From NCBI RefSeq assembly GCF_901482605.1, contig NZ_LR590481.1:2232001-2296000 (forward strand): a stretch of 64,000 nucleotides of DNA, read 5' to 3'. The stretch comes from Hathewaya histolytica. GTDB taxonomy: Bacteria; Bacillota; Clostridia; Clostridiales; Clostridiaceae. The position numbers were made by a program, and so were the translations under genes. Below, in pieces: positions 40,667 through 49,672 of this stretch; position 1 is the stretch's first letter, and each line of letters opens with the position of its first letter. The notes beneath the pieces are model-generated. The model worked only from the letters and a program-made list of their open reading frames with translations. It did no database searches and was not told the DNA's origin.

Positions 40667-40706
40667 AAAAAAGGTAAAACTTTATACATAAAGTTTTACC
40701 TTTTTT
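40667..40706 (-). terminator. Terminator of the YwiB-like gene
   Basis: An 18-bp perfect stem (40667-40684 with 40689-40706), AAAAAAGGTAAAACTTTA and complement. Confidence 0.9.
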
Positions 40707-40736
40707 ATTTATGTTTAGCTTTAATATTTAATAATC

Positions 40737-41177
40737 TTAATTTATACTATTATTTATATCTTCTATGATTTTAACATTTACATTTAATTCAGTAGAAATA
40801 CTTTGACCGTCAGCAACATTTAAATTATAGTTAGAATATATATTGCCTCCTTGGTCATTTAAGTCTACTTTAACCTTTATAATATCCATAGAAAAACTTA
40901 AACTTCCCTGTGGTGTACTATATAGTATGTGATCAGTTCCATTCTTTTTAAATGACATCTTAGAATTGATAGTACCCTTCCTACTCAAAGTAAATTCATC
41001 ATTTTCTACTTTTAAAATAGTCGTTGTACCCTCCATGCCTGATAGCTCTGTTTCTTCATATACAACATAATATTTACCGTCTTTTTTATAGAATTTTCCT
41101 GGAGTTACTACTTCAATAATATCATCTTCATAACCCTTTTGCTTACTAATAACAGATATTATTGCCTTTTTATTCAT
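40737..41177 (-). CDS. YwiB/DUF1934 family beta-barrel protein
   Basis: 146 residues from ATG 41177 (GGTGAG upstream). The sequence is rich in beta strands (KKAIISVISKQKGYEDDIIE, KYYVVYEETELSGMEGTTTI, GSLSFSMDIIKVKVDLND), the pattern of the DUF1934 calycin-like barrel. The family is common in Gram-positives and has no established role. It is 16 bases after the PP-loop gene and seems to end that operon with ddl. Confidence 0.85.
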   Translation of the reverse strand: MNKKAIISVISKQKGYEDDIIEVVTPGKFYKKDGKYYVVYEETELSGMEGTTTILKVENDEFTLSRKGTINSKMSFKKNGTDHILYSTPQGSLSFSMDIIKVKVDLNDQGGNIYSNYNLNVADGQSISTELNVNVKIIEDINNSIN

Positions 41178-41193
41178 TTTTCTCACCTTATAC

Positions 41194-42174
41194 CTATATC
41201 ATATATTTTTTAAGTTCTTCTTCAGTGGCACTTTTAGATTCTATTGTGTTACTCAATGCCTCACCGAATTGCCCATATTTAACTTTAATACTCTCTTTAT
41301 CTTTACCTTTGCTATATCTAGAGGTAACTTTTGCAGCAAACTCTATATCTTCCTTTGTACGTTCACCTATTATTACCACTAAAGATCCTTTAAAATCCTT
41401 AGCTAGCATGTACACATCTTCCTTAATTAATAGTTTTTTTAATATTTCTGTTTCTTCTTTTATTCTTGTAGATATTATTTTACTACTATTACTTACCCTA
41501 AAATGCCTACCAATTTTAAGAAGTTCAATTTCTCTACTAGTTACATCTTCCCTATGTCTTAATAGATCTTTCAATCTCTTAGAAAAATTAGGTTCAGTTA
41601 ATTTACATCCACCAGCTGGAGAAGGATAATCAATTATACCCCATTTTTCTGCAAGTTCCATTTGAACTTTTCTATTTCTCCCTGATATATTTAGTAACTT
41701 GCTTCTATCAACTAGCCCTTCTTCTTCCATCTCTGTAGGCTCTAAATTTAATGCACATAATGGTCTTAAAATTTTGTTTCCGATCCCTGATTCTTTCTTT
41801 ACCAGTTGTAATGCTGATTTATTTTGGGACATAGGTCTTTGATTTAAAACCTCTCCAGTTATTATAAAATCCGCATTGAACTTTTCTAATAACTCACCAG
41901 AATATTTCATCATCATAGCATGACAATCTATACATGGGTTCATGTTTTTACCATACCCATGTTTGGGATTCTTAACCATCTCTAGATGTTCTGTAGAAAA
42001 ATCGATAACTTCTAAAGGTATTTCTATCTGTTTTGTCATCCTCTTTGCATGCTCTTCGTTAAAAAAGAAAGATTTAAAACATATGCCTATAACTTCTATG
42101 TCTTGTTCCTTAATAAGCTTTGCAGCTAATATGCTGTCTAATCCACCTGAAATCATAGCAACGGCTCTTGTCAT
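41194..42174 (-). CDS. PP-loop ATPase with C-terminal NFACT-R-like domain, probable tRNA-modification enzyme
   Basis: 326 residues. The N-terminal half is a PP-loop ATP pyrophosphatase domain (AVAMISGGLDSILAAKLIKE) related to ThiI and MnmA tRNA thiolases. A CxxC pair (NPCIDCHAMMMKYSGE) and the segment YPSPAGGCKLTEPNFSKRL are characteristic. The C-terminal third (KDFKGSLVVIIGERTKEDIE) resembles the RNA-binding NFACT-R/DUF814 domain. There is no THUMP domain, so it is not a classical ThiI. A role in sulfur insertion into tRNA is inferred. The start at ATG 42174 is preferred over 42204, which overlaps ddl. Confidence 0.82.
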   Translation of the reverse strand: MTRAVAMISGGLDSILAAKLIKEQDIEVIGICFKSFFFNEEHAKRMTKQIEIPLEVIDFSTEHLEMVKNPKHGYGKNMNPCIDCHAMMMKYSGELLEKFNADFIITGEVLNQRPMSQNKSALQLVKKESGIGNKILRPLCALNLEPTEMEEEGLVDRSKLLNISGRNRKVQMELAEKWGIIDYPSPAGGCKLTEPNFSKRLKDLLRHREDVTSREIELLKIGRHFRVSNSSKIISTRIKEETEILKKLLIKEDVYMLAKDFKGSLVVIIGERTKEDIEFAAKVTSRYSKGKDKESIKVKYGQFGEALSNTIESKSATEEELKKYMI

Positions 42175-42196
42175 GTTATCTCTTTCCCCTCTCCTA

Positions 42197-43228
42197 CTAA
42201 CCATCTTTTCTCTCTATAGCAAGTTCTATTAATCTATCTATTAATTCCTCATAACATATACCTGTAGCTTCCCACATCTTAGAATACATGCTTATGTCAG
42301 TGAATCCTGGAATTGTATTTACTTCATTTAAGTAAATTTCTGTAGTATCTTTTGTAACTAAGAAATCTACTCTAGACATACCTGCACAATCCAAAGCTTT
42401 ATACACATCAAGAGCTCTTTGTCTTACATTTTCTAATTCTTGGTCAGTTAAATTTGCAGGTATAAGTAATTTAGACTCTTCACTTTGATATTTTGCCTCA
42501 TAGTCATAGAACTCTTTAGCAGGAATTATCTCTCCTGGGATTGATGCTTTAGGATCGTCATTTCCAAGTACTGCAACTTCTATTTCTCTTGCATTTAATG
42601 CTTCTTCAATCAATACTTTTCTGTCAAATTTAAGAGCTTCTTCTATACCTTTTACTAATTCATCTCGATTATGAGCTTTTGTAATTCCAACAGATGAACC
42701 GCTATTAGATGGCTTTATAAACAAGTCATAGCCTAATTTAGTTTCTATCTTATTAATTAACTCTTCTTTTTTGCTTTTATAATCAAAAGCTGTTACCACT
42801 ACATAGTCTGCTTGCTTTATACCAAATCTCTCTAATACATATTTTGTATAAACTTTATCCATACATACTGCAGATGACATAACTCCAGGACCTACACAAG
42901 GAAGATTTAATAGTTTACACATTCCTTGAATTGTTCCATCTTCCCCGTATAGTCCATGAAGTACTGGGAATACTACATCAACTTCACCATTAAACAAAAT
43001 TTTTTCACCCTCAGGTTTTTTATAAAATTGATCTTCTTCCCATTTTCCACTTTTTATATTTTCTATATCTCCAGTGTATTCAAACCATTTTCCATCCTTT
43101 GTTATCCCTATAGGATAAACATCATATTTTTGTTGATTTATATGCTTTAAAACAGATGAGGCAGATAATCTAGACACTTCATGTTCTGTAGATTGACCTC
43201 CAAATAATATAGCCACTTTTTTGTTCAT
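42197..43228 (-). CDS. ddl: D-alanine-D-alanine ligase
   Basis: 343 residues. Joins two D-alanines with ATP for the peptidoglycan stem. Opens with VAILFGGQSTEHEVSRLSAS. The ATP-grasp region includes FIKPSNSGSSVGITKA, and YLNEVNTIPGFTDISMYSKM is the metal and substrate signature (Tyr/Met type, D-Ala rather than D-Lac). Followed closely by the PP-loop gene. Confidence 0.97.
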   Translation of the reverse strand: MNKKVAILFGGQSTEHEVSRLSASSVLKHINQQKYDVYPIGITKDGKWFEYTGDIENIKSGKWEEDQFYKKPEGEKILFNGEVDVVFPVLHGLYGEDGTIQGMCKLLNLPCVGPGVMSSAVCMDKVYTKYVLERFGIKQADYVVVTAFDYKSKKEELINKIETKLGYDLFIKPSNSGSSVGITKAHNRDELVKGIEEALKFDRKVLIEEALNAREIEVAVLGNDDPKASIPGEIIPAKEFYDYEAKYQSEESKLLIPANLTDQELENVRQRALDVYKALDCAGMSRVDFLVTKDTTEIYLNEVNTIPGFTDISMYSKMWEATGICYEELIDRLIELAIERKDG

Positions 43229-43371
43229 TTTATCTCTCCTATATCTAAATTAATACAATAAAACTATATATTTTATTGTGAAATTCTCTTTACTTCTAAT
43301 ACTTTATATTATATATAGAGAGAGATAATTTTAAAAGTGTATAAGAGATATTTTTAAAATAAATTTCAAAA

Positions 43372-44748
43372 TTAAATTGTTAATTCTCCATTCGGAGTAT
43401 TAATAATTTCAACTATTCTCTCCTCATATCCTGTTTGAGCATTAATATAAACTATATATTTTTTATCTCTATAAGTACCTAAATACTCATAACATAGAAC
43501 TTCAGTATTAGTTTCTGTAGGAATAATCGCTAAACTAATCTTACTGATATCTAAATTCTTACCCACCCTTTCTTTTCCTTTTTCTGGCGTTATTTTAGGG
43601 TTCGGTATTTTTCTATCTTTAACATGAGAAATTAGATATTTATCACTTTCTATACCTATTATGGATCCATCTATTAAGGATATTTTAACTTTAATTTGAT
43701 CAGGATAGATTGTTACATCTCCTTCTTTGTAAACATAGTTAACAACTAGATAATCCTCGTATTTTAACTTAAATGTTGGCATCATACCCTTATAACCCAT
43801 CTTCTGCAAAGTACTCATTCCTATCTTCTCTGCTTCTTCTGGTTTAAGTTTAGGTGCTCCTTTAGCCTTGTTATATAATAAATATACTATATGTCCTCCA
43901 TTCTTACTAACTTCAGCTACTATACTTTCTCCTTCTTTTTTATTCTTTAGATCTACATTAAATCTATAAGAAGGAATTCCGCCTTTAGCTTTCTTATCTT
44001 TAGGAGGTTGAATATTTTCTATCTTGCTTATGTTTTGTTTTCCGTATAAATCCTGTATACTTTCCTTACATTTATCTATTGTAACTTCTTTTTCTCCAAT
44101 AACCTTAGGTTTTATATTTAAAGAGTTATCAGAAAACGGCCCATCATATATAAGTACTGGATATTGAATTATCTGTTTTTGGATACTTGTAAATTTATTT
44201 GCTAGATTATCCTCTTCCTTGGCAAATACTGTAGAAGTCTTTTTCCTAATTTCACCCCAACTTACCTTTCCCTTATTTATATCGTTTATAACGGAATTTA
44301 ATTCTGTTTCTAGAGAATATGCCTGCATTTCTAAATCATTTATCTGCTCAAACTCCTTATTTGTTAACTTTACATCTTTCGATGCACTATTTCCTAATAC
44401 ATAACAAAAATCCCCTACTTGGGTTAAAAATTTACTTGTATTTCCTAATGTTGCTTGAGAAATCGGTAAAGAATGTAGATTTTCATTTGCCATAGAAGCA
44501 TGTTTAAAAATCTCGTTAAATACACTTATACTTTGTTCTCTTGATCCTACAATAGCAACTTTACCTAAATTTGTTCTTATATTCTCAACAGAGCCTACCA
44601 TATTATATAAGTTCTTACTATATTGACTTTGAAGATAATTTCTATAATCAATTCTCTCCAAAGTCATTAATAATGCAAAAGTAGTTGAAAAAACAATAAT
44701 CATTGTAGCCACTAATGTATATACTACTCTCTTTTTACTTCCTTCCAT
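43372..44748 (-). CDS. ypeB: Germination protein YpeB
   Basis: 458 residues. One N-terminal membrane segment (VVYTLVATMIIVFSTTFALL) and C-terminal PepSY-like repeats (APKLKPEEAEKIGMSTLQKM, ITPEKGKERVGKNLDIS). In Bacillus YpeB stabilises the cortex lytic enzyme SleB and is encoded next to it. Here no sleB is present within the flanking genes (ddl and spoIIR). Ribosome site AGGAGG. It is probably expressed in the forespore; I could not fix a SigG promoter. Confidence 0.93.
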   Translation of the reverse strand: MEGSKKRVVYTLVATMIIVFSTTFALLMTLERIDYRNYLQSQYSKNLYNMVGSVENIRTNLGKVAIVGSREQSISVFNEIFKHASMANENLHSLPISQATLGNTSKFLTQVGDFCYVLGNSASKDVKLTNKEFEQINDLEMQAYSLETELNSVINDINKGKVSWGEIRKKTSTVFAKEEDNLANKFTSIQKQIIQYPVLIYDGPFSDNSLNIKPKVIGEKEVTIDKCKESIQDLYGKQNISKIENIQPPKDKKAKGGIPSYRFNVDLKNKKEGESIVAEVSKNGGHIVYLLYNKAKGAPKLKPEEAEKIGMSTLQKMGYKGMMPTFKLKYEDYLVVNYVYKEGDVTIYPDQIKVKISLIDGSIIGIESDKYLISHVKDRKIPNPKITPEKGKERVGKNLDISKISLAIIPTETNTEVLCYEYLGTYRDKKYIVYINAQTGYEERIVEIINTPNGELTI

Positions 44749-44818
44749 AATATTGCCTCCTATCTTTGTGATAAAATATGTTATTAGTTTTTACTAATTC
44801 CGCTATACTATGTATAAA

Positions 44819-44867
44819 AAAATAAAATAAAAGACGATTTTACTCAAAATCGTCTTTTATTTTATTT
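44819..44867 (-). terminator. Terminator overlapping the spoIIR stop
   Basis: A 21-bp perfect stem (44821-44841 with 44847-44867) contains AAGACGATTTT and its complement, and overlaps the last codons of spoIIR. Confidence 0.9.
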
Positions 44868-45503
44868 AGCTTTTTTATTTTTATTTAAAATCTCTACTAC
44901 TTTAAATTTTACTTTTAGTTTATTTTTATTAGAATTATTTATAGAATTATATTCTTCATCATTTAGAACAGTTTTCATTTCTTTTTCAGTCTTTTTCTCA
45001 TTGACCTCTGTTTTAGTAGCATCAACAAAGCATAGTGGTGGAAACATTACGCACCACCAATTTTGTCCATTCCCAGTTCCTATTATTATTCTATATGCTT
45101 CGTAATTACCTTGTGGAAGAGTTATATTGCTATAAGTTTTTTGAGGAAAATTCTCTCTAGAAAGATTTGTTTTAACATCATACTTATATCCATTTTCTCG
45201 TATAACTTTTTTAGAAACCTCTATTATATCTTTATTATATCTATTTATAATTTTTCTTGATTCTTCTATATCATTACAATCCTTTAATTTAGGAGATATA
45301 AATTTTAATACGCTATCTCTAACCTTTAATTTAAGTTCCTGATCTTGTTTAGAATCACTATTAGCTATAACATGAAATCTAACTATCTTATTTGATATGT
45401 CATTTATTAATTCTTCCTCATTTTTAGAATTTCCTTTAGCATTATTTCCAAATACTCCAAATAATATTAAAGATATTATTATAAAAGTTAGTGTTTTTTT
45501 CAT
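44862..45503 (-). CDS. spoIIR: Stage II sporulation protein R (SpoIIR)
   Basis: 213 residues with an N-terminal signal segment (TLTFIIISLILFGVFG). Forespore-made secreted signal that activates SpoIIGA, which processes pro-SigE in the mother cell. Conserved core: IVRFHVIANSDSKQDQELKL, VRDSVLKFI, and the C-terminal GQNWWCVMFPPLCFVD. Ribosome site GGGGGA. A hairpin (45515-45540) overlaps the ribosome site. It follows the Ger receptor operon by 63 bases with no clear terminator between, so read-through is possible. In Bacillus spoIIR lies near prfA-prmC. Confidence 0.96.
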   Translation of the reverse strand: MKKTLTFIIISLILFGVFGNNAKGNSKNEEELINDISNKIVRFHVIANSDSKQDQELKLKVRDSVLKFISPKLKDCNDIEESRKIINRYNKDIIEVSKKVIRENGYKYDVKTNLSRENFPQKTYSNITLPQGNYEAYRIIIGTGNGQNWWCVMFPPLCFVDATKTEVNEKKTEKEMKTVLNDEEYNSINNSNKNKLKVKFKVVEILNKNKKAK

Positions 45504-45514
45504 AACCGATTCCC

Positions 45515-45540
45515 CCTAAATATGATTTATTCTATTTAGG
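45515..45540 (-). repeat. Hairpin at the spoIIR ribosome site
   Basis: CCTAAATA (45515-45522) and TATTTAGG (45533-45540) form a perfect eight-base stem whose base overlaps the GGGGGA ribosome site of spoIIR. It lacks a U tract, so it is not a standard terminator. Confidence 0.65.
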
Positions 45541-45566
45541 AGTATATCCATATTTTTACTTTTTAA

Positions 45567-46751
45567 TCATCTAGTTATACCTATTCTTCTTATTTTAGTA
45601 TCAAAATTAACTTTTATATTTGCACCTTTATAAATTTCTTCCCAATTCTTCTCTATCTCTCTCCATTTATATGGGTGATATTTTTTTATGTGTTCTCTAA
45701 TTCCAAAAGGTTCAATGTTATATTTATATTGAAGCATATTTATTACCTTTTCACACTCAACGCCTAGTGATTTGTTAAAATCACCTTCTATTTCTCTTAT
45801 TTTATCCGCAGACAACAAATCCTTTTCTACTGTAAATCCATTTATAGCACCTTCAATTTTAATATCTATATCCATTTCTAATTTATTTTTATCTATTTTT
45901 TTAATCTTAAGCTTGCGCTCTACACCTTCTATACTATAATCTATAGGATGACCATCTTTATAAATAACCTTTTTACCACTTTTCACCTTTCCTCTTAATA
46001 TTTCAATATCTGATGTTTCTACACTATTAAGATTACCTATAAATTTATAATCCTTAATTAATCCAATGCCATACAATATTAGCTCATTTTTATTCTTATC
46101 TATTTTCATATAGGGAACAATTGCACTTCCATTATCACCTAATAACTTTAAAAATTCATTTAATGTAGTAGGTAATATACTTGCCGTTTTATTACTATTT
46201 TCCATAAGTCCACTTACGTAATTTTGAAAGTTACGTTCCATTTTAGGTTTAAAATTTTCGTATTCTTCTGCACTTCCCTCTACTATTACTATATTCATAC
46301 TTCTATTTATACTGGGATTTCTTTTGAAATAGTCCATGACCTCTTTCATTATATCAGGATAAGATAATATAGAATCACTTAAAATTAATAACTTGCTTTG
46401 TCCTAAATGAACACTTCGACTACTTTTACTTATAGCCTCTGATAAACAATCAGTCATTGAATATCCTTCAGTCATTATATTTTTTTCTTCTGCCGCTCCA
46501 CCTATGTTAGGTCCTAACATACTTATATCTGGGAATCCGTATGTCACCTTTAATTTTTTAATTTGTCTTTCTTGAAATGGATCTTCTTTATTTACATTCT
46601 TTAAATCTTTCCACCTATCAATGTCCTTTCCCGGGTCTATAGCTATGGTAGACACAAATATTCTTCTATCTATCTCTATTTTATCCCAACATCCTGTTAG
46701 AAACATAGAAATTATTATTAATATGGAGATTAGTTTAAATTTATTTCTCAT
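45567..46751 (-). CDS. Ger(x)C family germinant-receptor lipoprotein
   Basis: 394 residues. A lipoprotein signal (LISILIIISMFLTGCWDKIE, with the lipobox cysteine in LTGC) anchors it to the spore inner membrane. The family's conserved SKSSRSVHLGQSKLLILS and ILPTTLNEFLKLL segments are present. It is the C subunit of a GerA-type nutrient receptor. Its start overlaps the B gene by 11 bases. Which nutrient is sensed cannot be read. Confidence 0.95.
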   Translation of the reverse strand: MRNKFKLISILIIISMFLTGCWDKIEIDRRIFVSTIAIDPGKDIDRWKDLKNVNKEDPFQERQIKKLKVTYGFPDISMLGPNIGGAAEEKNIMTEGYSMTDCLSEAISKSSRSVHLGQSKLLILSDSILSYPDIMKEVMDYFKRNPSINRSMNIVIVEGSAEEYENFKPKMERNFQNYVSGLMENSNKTASILPTTLNEFLKLLGDNGSAIVPYMKIDKNKNELILYGIGLIKDYKFIGNLNSVETSDIEILRGKVKSGKKVIYKDGHPIDYSIEGVERKLKIKKIDKNKLEMDIDIKIEGAINGFTVEKDLLSADKIREIEGDFNKSLGVECEKVINMLQYKYNIEPFGIREHIKKYHPYKWREIEKNWEEIYKGANIKVNFDTKIRRIGITR

Positions 46752-47853
46752 TGGTCTTCCCCCTTTTACTTTTAAATTTACAAAAGAGGTATATACAAAT
46801 GGGGAAAAGCATTATTGCTATATTAATCCAAGCATAGGGAAACTTCTGTCTAAACTCATAAACCTCGGCTATATTACTAGCACTTAAAGCAACATAGTAA
46901 TATATTGGTGCTATAATAGCAGCTGAAAATCTAACATCTTTTAATTTCATTACACTACCTAATATTTCAGATGAAAAGTTAAACATATTTATAAAACTCG
47001 TAAAGAAAAACAAAATCCAAAATACCATAACAACGCCTTCCCATCTTTCTATAAAAGCTCCTGGAATATTTATGGATCTAATAGTAGATATAGTTGGCCA
47101 TAGTAAAGATTTAATTTCATTGCTTCCAAAAATTGAAAGGGCAAAAACAGTAACTATAATATATGATACTGCTACAAAAATTGTTGATTTAGTTAATACC
47201 TTACTAAGTTTATCCTTATTTTTAGCATAAGGTATAATCATATATGCTATATTGGTTCCTATAAAAGCATACATAGCTTTTAATGTACCTTTAGCATAAT
47301 TTACTGGTGCATTATTTAGGACAGGCAATACATTTGTAAAATCACAATTATTTAATGTTAACATAAGAGTTATAGATAAAGGTATGAAAACTATCCAAAA
47401 TATTATTTCATTAAACTTTATTACAGCCTCTATGCCTCCACGAACTATAAAGATTCCAACTATTATAAATGAAATTATCATAAATTCTGAAGGAGTCTTC
47501 GGTAAAAGATACATATTCAAAACTTCTACAAATATCCTGATACCAATTCCACTAAACACTATATTATATAAACAAAATATTATAAGAATTATACTGCCTA
47601 ATATTTTCCCAAAATTAGCCATAATTAACTCATCAAAAGTTTTAAATTCATTTAACTCCATAGTTTTATATATTAATTTTAGAAAAAATATATAAATTAA
47701 GCATGCTAATATAGTAACTATCCACCCTTCAGTTTCCACAATTGTTGTTACAGTTCTAGGATAGTAAAATATATTTATTCCCATTATGCTTACTATCATG
47801 GTACAAAATATGCCATAACTTCCAACCTTAAAGTTTTGTTTCATATATTCCAC
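46741..47853 (-). CDS. GerB-family spore germination permease-like subunit
   Basis: 370 residues and about ten membrane helices of the APC-type spore permease family. N-terminal GIFCTMIVSIMGINIFYYPR and SFIIVGIFIVRGGIEAVIKF are visible. It is the membrane ligand-binding B subunit of the receptor; no transport has been shown for the family in general. It lies 32 bases after the A gene and overlaps the C gene. Confidence 0.94.
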   Translation of the reverse strand: MEYMKQNFKVGSYGIFCTMIVSIMGINIFYYPRTVTTIVETEGWIVTILACLIYIFFLKLIYKTMELNEFKTFDELIMANFGKILGSIILIIFCLYNIVFSGIGIRIFVEVLNMYLLPKTPSEFMIISFIIVGIFIVRGGIEAVIKFNEIIFWIVFIPLSITLMLTLNNCDFTNVLPVLNNAPVNYAKGTLKAMYAFIGTNIAYMIIPYAKNKDKLSKVLTKSTIFVAVSYIIVTVFALSIFGSNEIKSLLWPTISTIRSINIPGAFIERWEGVVMVFWILFFFTSFINMFNFSSEILGSVMKLKDVRFSAAIIAPIYYYVALSASNIAEVYEFRQKFPYAWINIAIMLFPICIYLFCKFKSKRGKTNEK

Positions 47854-47885
47854 TTACTATAAGTAGTAAGAAAGTTCACCCCTTT

Positions 47886-49346
47886 CTATTTTTGCCTTAT
47901 CTTATCTTCCGTTTTCATATATCTAGGTCTTTCTTTTAAATATTTTAATGGTAATCTAATAAATAAGTCCTTAAAATCTTTAAAACTAGGACATACTATA
48001 GGAGCTAGATATGGTATTGTAAAACTTTTAAGTCTGACTAAATGTATTAATACTAATATTAATCCTAGAACCATTCCATATAATCCTAATGCTGCTGCTA
48101 GTATGATTAATATAAATCTAATATATCTAAATGCAGAAGTAATTTCATAATTGGGTGTTATAAATGTAGTAATAGCTGTAACCCCAAGTATAATTATCAT
48201 TATAGGACTTACTATACCAGCACTAACAGCTGCCTGACCTATGATTAGTCCTCCTACAATACCTATTGTAGCCCCTATGGCTTTTGGAAGCCTTGCTACT
48301 GCTTCTATTAATAATGCTAAACTTACTTCCATAATAATAGCCTCTATAAACGCCGGAAATGGAACACCTTCCCTAGATGCTGCTATAGAATATGCAAGCT
48401 TTGTAGGTATTATGGAAGTATGAAAAGATGTTATAGCTACATATAGTCCAGGTAGTATTATTGACATAAATATAGAAAAGAATCTAAGTATCCTAACTAT
48501 AGAACTATCTATCCATCTTTGATAATAATCATCTGGAGATTGAAATAAATTAATCATAGTACTAGGGACAATAATTGCAAAAGGTGAGTTATCTACCAAT
48601 ATAGCTATTCTACCTTCATATAAAGCAGCTGCAACTACATCGGGCCTCTCTGTGCTTTGAATTTGAGGGAATGGGGAAAATCTATTATCTTCTATAAATG
48701 CACTTATATACGAGCTATCTAAGATAGCATCTATATTTATACTATCAATTCGATCCTGTACTTCGCTTAATGCTTCTTTGTTTACAATATCATCAATATA
48801 TAAGATAGCAACATCAGTTTTGGATCTTACTCCTATACTTTTAGCCTGTATTTTAAGTCTGGTATCTCTAATTCTTCTTCTAATTAAAGCTGTATTAAAT
48901 CTTATAGTCTCAACAAATCCTTCTCTCGATCCTCTTATTGCTGTTTCAGCTGAAGGCTCTGATACACTTCTTGTTGGCCATGAACGGTTAGCAATAACAT
49001 AAGCCTTTTCAAGCCCATCTACAAACATTAGAGTTTCCCCAGAAAGAATAGCATTAACTCCTTTTTCTAGACTCTCAACTTCTCTTATATCAGAAACAGA
49101 AATAATATTATCTTTAATTTCACCTGCAAGAATAATCTCTTCCAAGTTCTCCATTATAGGTTCTATAACATATTCATTTAATAAAAGTTTATCTGCCATG
49201 CCATCTATGTAAACTAATCCAACTTTTCTGTCTTTTAAATTAAATTCTCTAAATACCATATCTGAATTATCTTTTAAAAGTTCTCTTAGATACTTCATAT
49301 TATTTTTTGTCCATATATCAATTTCTTTTTTTATATGCTCTTTCAA
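47886..49346 (-). CDS. GerA-family germinant receptor subunit A
   Basis: 486 residues. A large N-terminal soluble domain (VFREFNLKDRKVGLVYIDGM, SWPTRSVSEPSAETAIRGSR, REGFVETIRFNTALIRRRIR) precedes about four or five membrane segments (AIGATIGIVGGLIIGQAAVS and FILIILAAALGLYGMVLGLI). The family forms the A subunit of pentamer-like channels that open on nutrient binding and start germination. It follows the small 2TM gene by 38 bases. Confidence 0.96.
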   Translation of the reverse strand: MKEHIKKEIDIWTKNNMKYLRELLKDNSDMVFREFNLKDRKVGLVYIDGMADKLLLNEYVIEPIMENLEEIILAGEIKDNIISVSDIREVESLEKGVNAILSGETLMFVDGLEKAYVIANRSWPTRSVSEPSAETAIRGSREGFVETIRFNTALIRRRIRDTRLKIQAKSIGVRSKTDVAILYIDDIVNKEALSEVQDRIDSINIDAILDSSYISAFIEDNRFSPFPQIQSTERPDVVAAALYEGRIAILVDNSPFAIIVPSTMINLFQSPDDYYQRWIDSSIVRILRFFSIFMSIILPGLYVAITSFHTSIIPTKLAYSIAASREGVPFPAFIEAIIMEVSLALLIEAVARLPKAIGATIGIVGGLIIGQAAVSAGIVSPIMIIILGVTAITTFITPNYEITSAFRYIRFILIILAAALGLYGMVLGLILVLIHLVRLKSFTIPYLAPIVCPSFKDFKDLFIRLPLKYLKERPRYMKTEDKIRQK

Positions 49347-49384
49347 AACTATAACACCTACCTTATTTCAATTTAACTTATTTT

Positions 49385-49576
49385 TCAAGCAAGCTCCCTA
49401 ATAAGAAAAAGTATGAACCCAATTATTATTAGAGAATATCCTAATATCCTTGCTCTTTTTTCAGCAGTATGGTCTTTAATTTTTTTAAAAGTTCTTACAT
49501 CAATTTGAGTCAATATAAGCCCATCAATTAATACTAATATAAAAAAATATTTGTCAAATAATTCAAAATATTCCAT
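49385..49576 (-). CDS. Small two-helix membrane protein heading the germinant receptor operon (D-subunit-like)
   Basis: 63 residues, ribosome site AGGAGA before the ATG. Two hydrophobic segments (YFFILVLIDGLILTQIDV and LGYSLIIIGFILFLIRELA) are joined by a basic loop. Small 2TM D proteins linked to gerA-type operons have been described in Bacillales and Clostridiales and modulate germination. Size, topology and position fit that group, but sequence identity to a known D protein cannot be checked here. Confidence 0.78.
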   Translation of the reverse strand: MEYFELFDKYFFILVLIDGLILTQIDVRTFKKIKDHTAEKRARILGYSLIIIGFILFLIRELA

Positions 49577-49593
49577 GATAATGTCTCCTTATA

Positions 49594-49644
49594 AAAATAA
49601 AAAACTATTTAAATATAGATAAGTTCTATGTTTAAATAGTTTTT
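49594..49644 (-). terminator. Terminator of ispE
   Basis: AAAAACTATTTAAA (49600-49613) pairs with TTTAAATAGTTTTT (49631-49644), with an inner TATAG/CTATG pairing and A-rich left flank giving U on the minus strand. Confidence 0.85.
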
Positions 49645-49672
49645 GCTAACATATATTAATTTATACAAAATA

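Noticed and set aside
43256-43278. CAATAAAA/TTTTATTG hairpin between ddl and ypeB
   Set aside because: Pure AT stem without a U tract; not enough to call a terminator or regulator.
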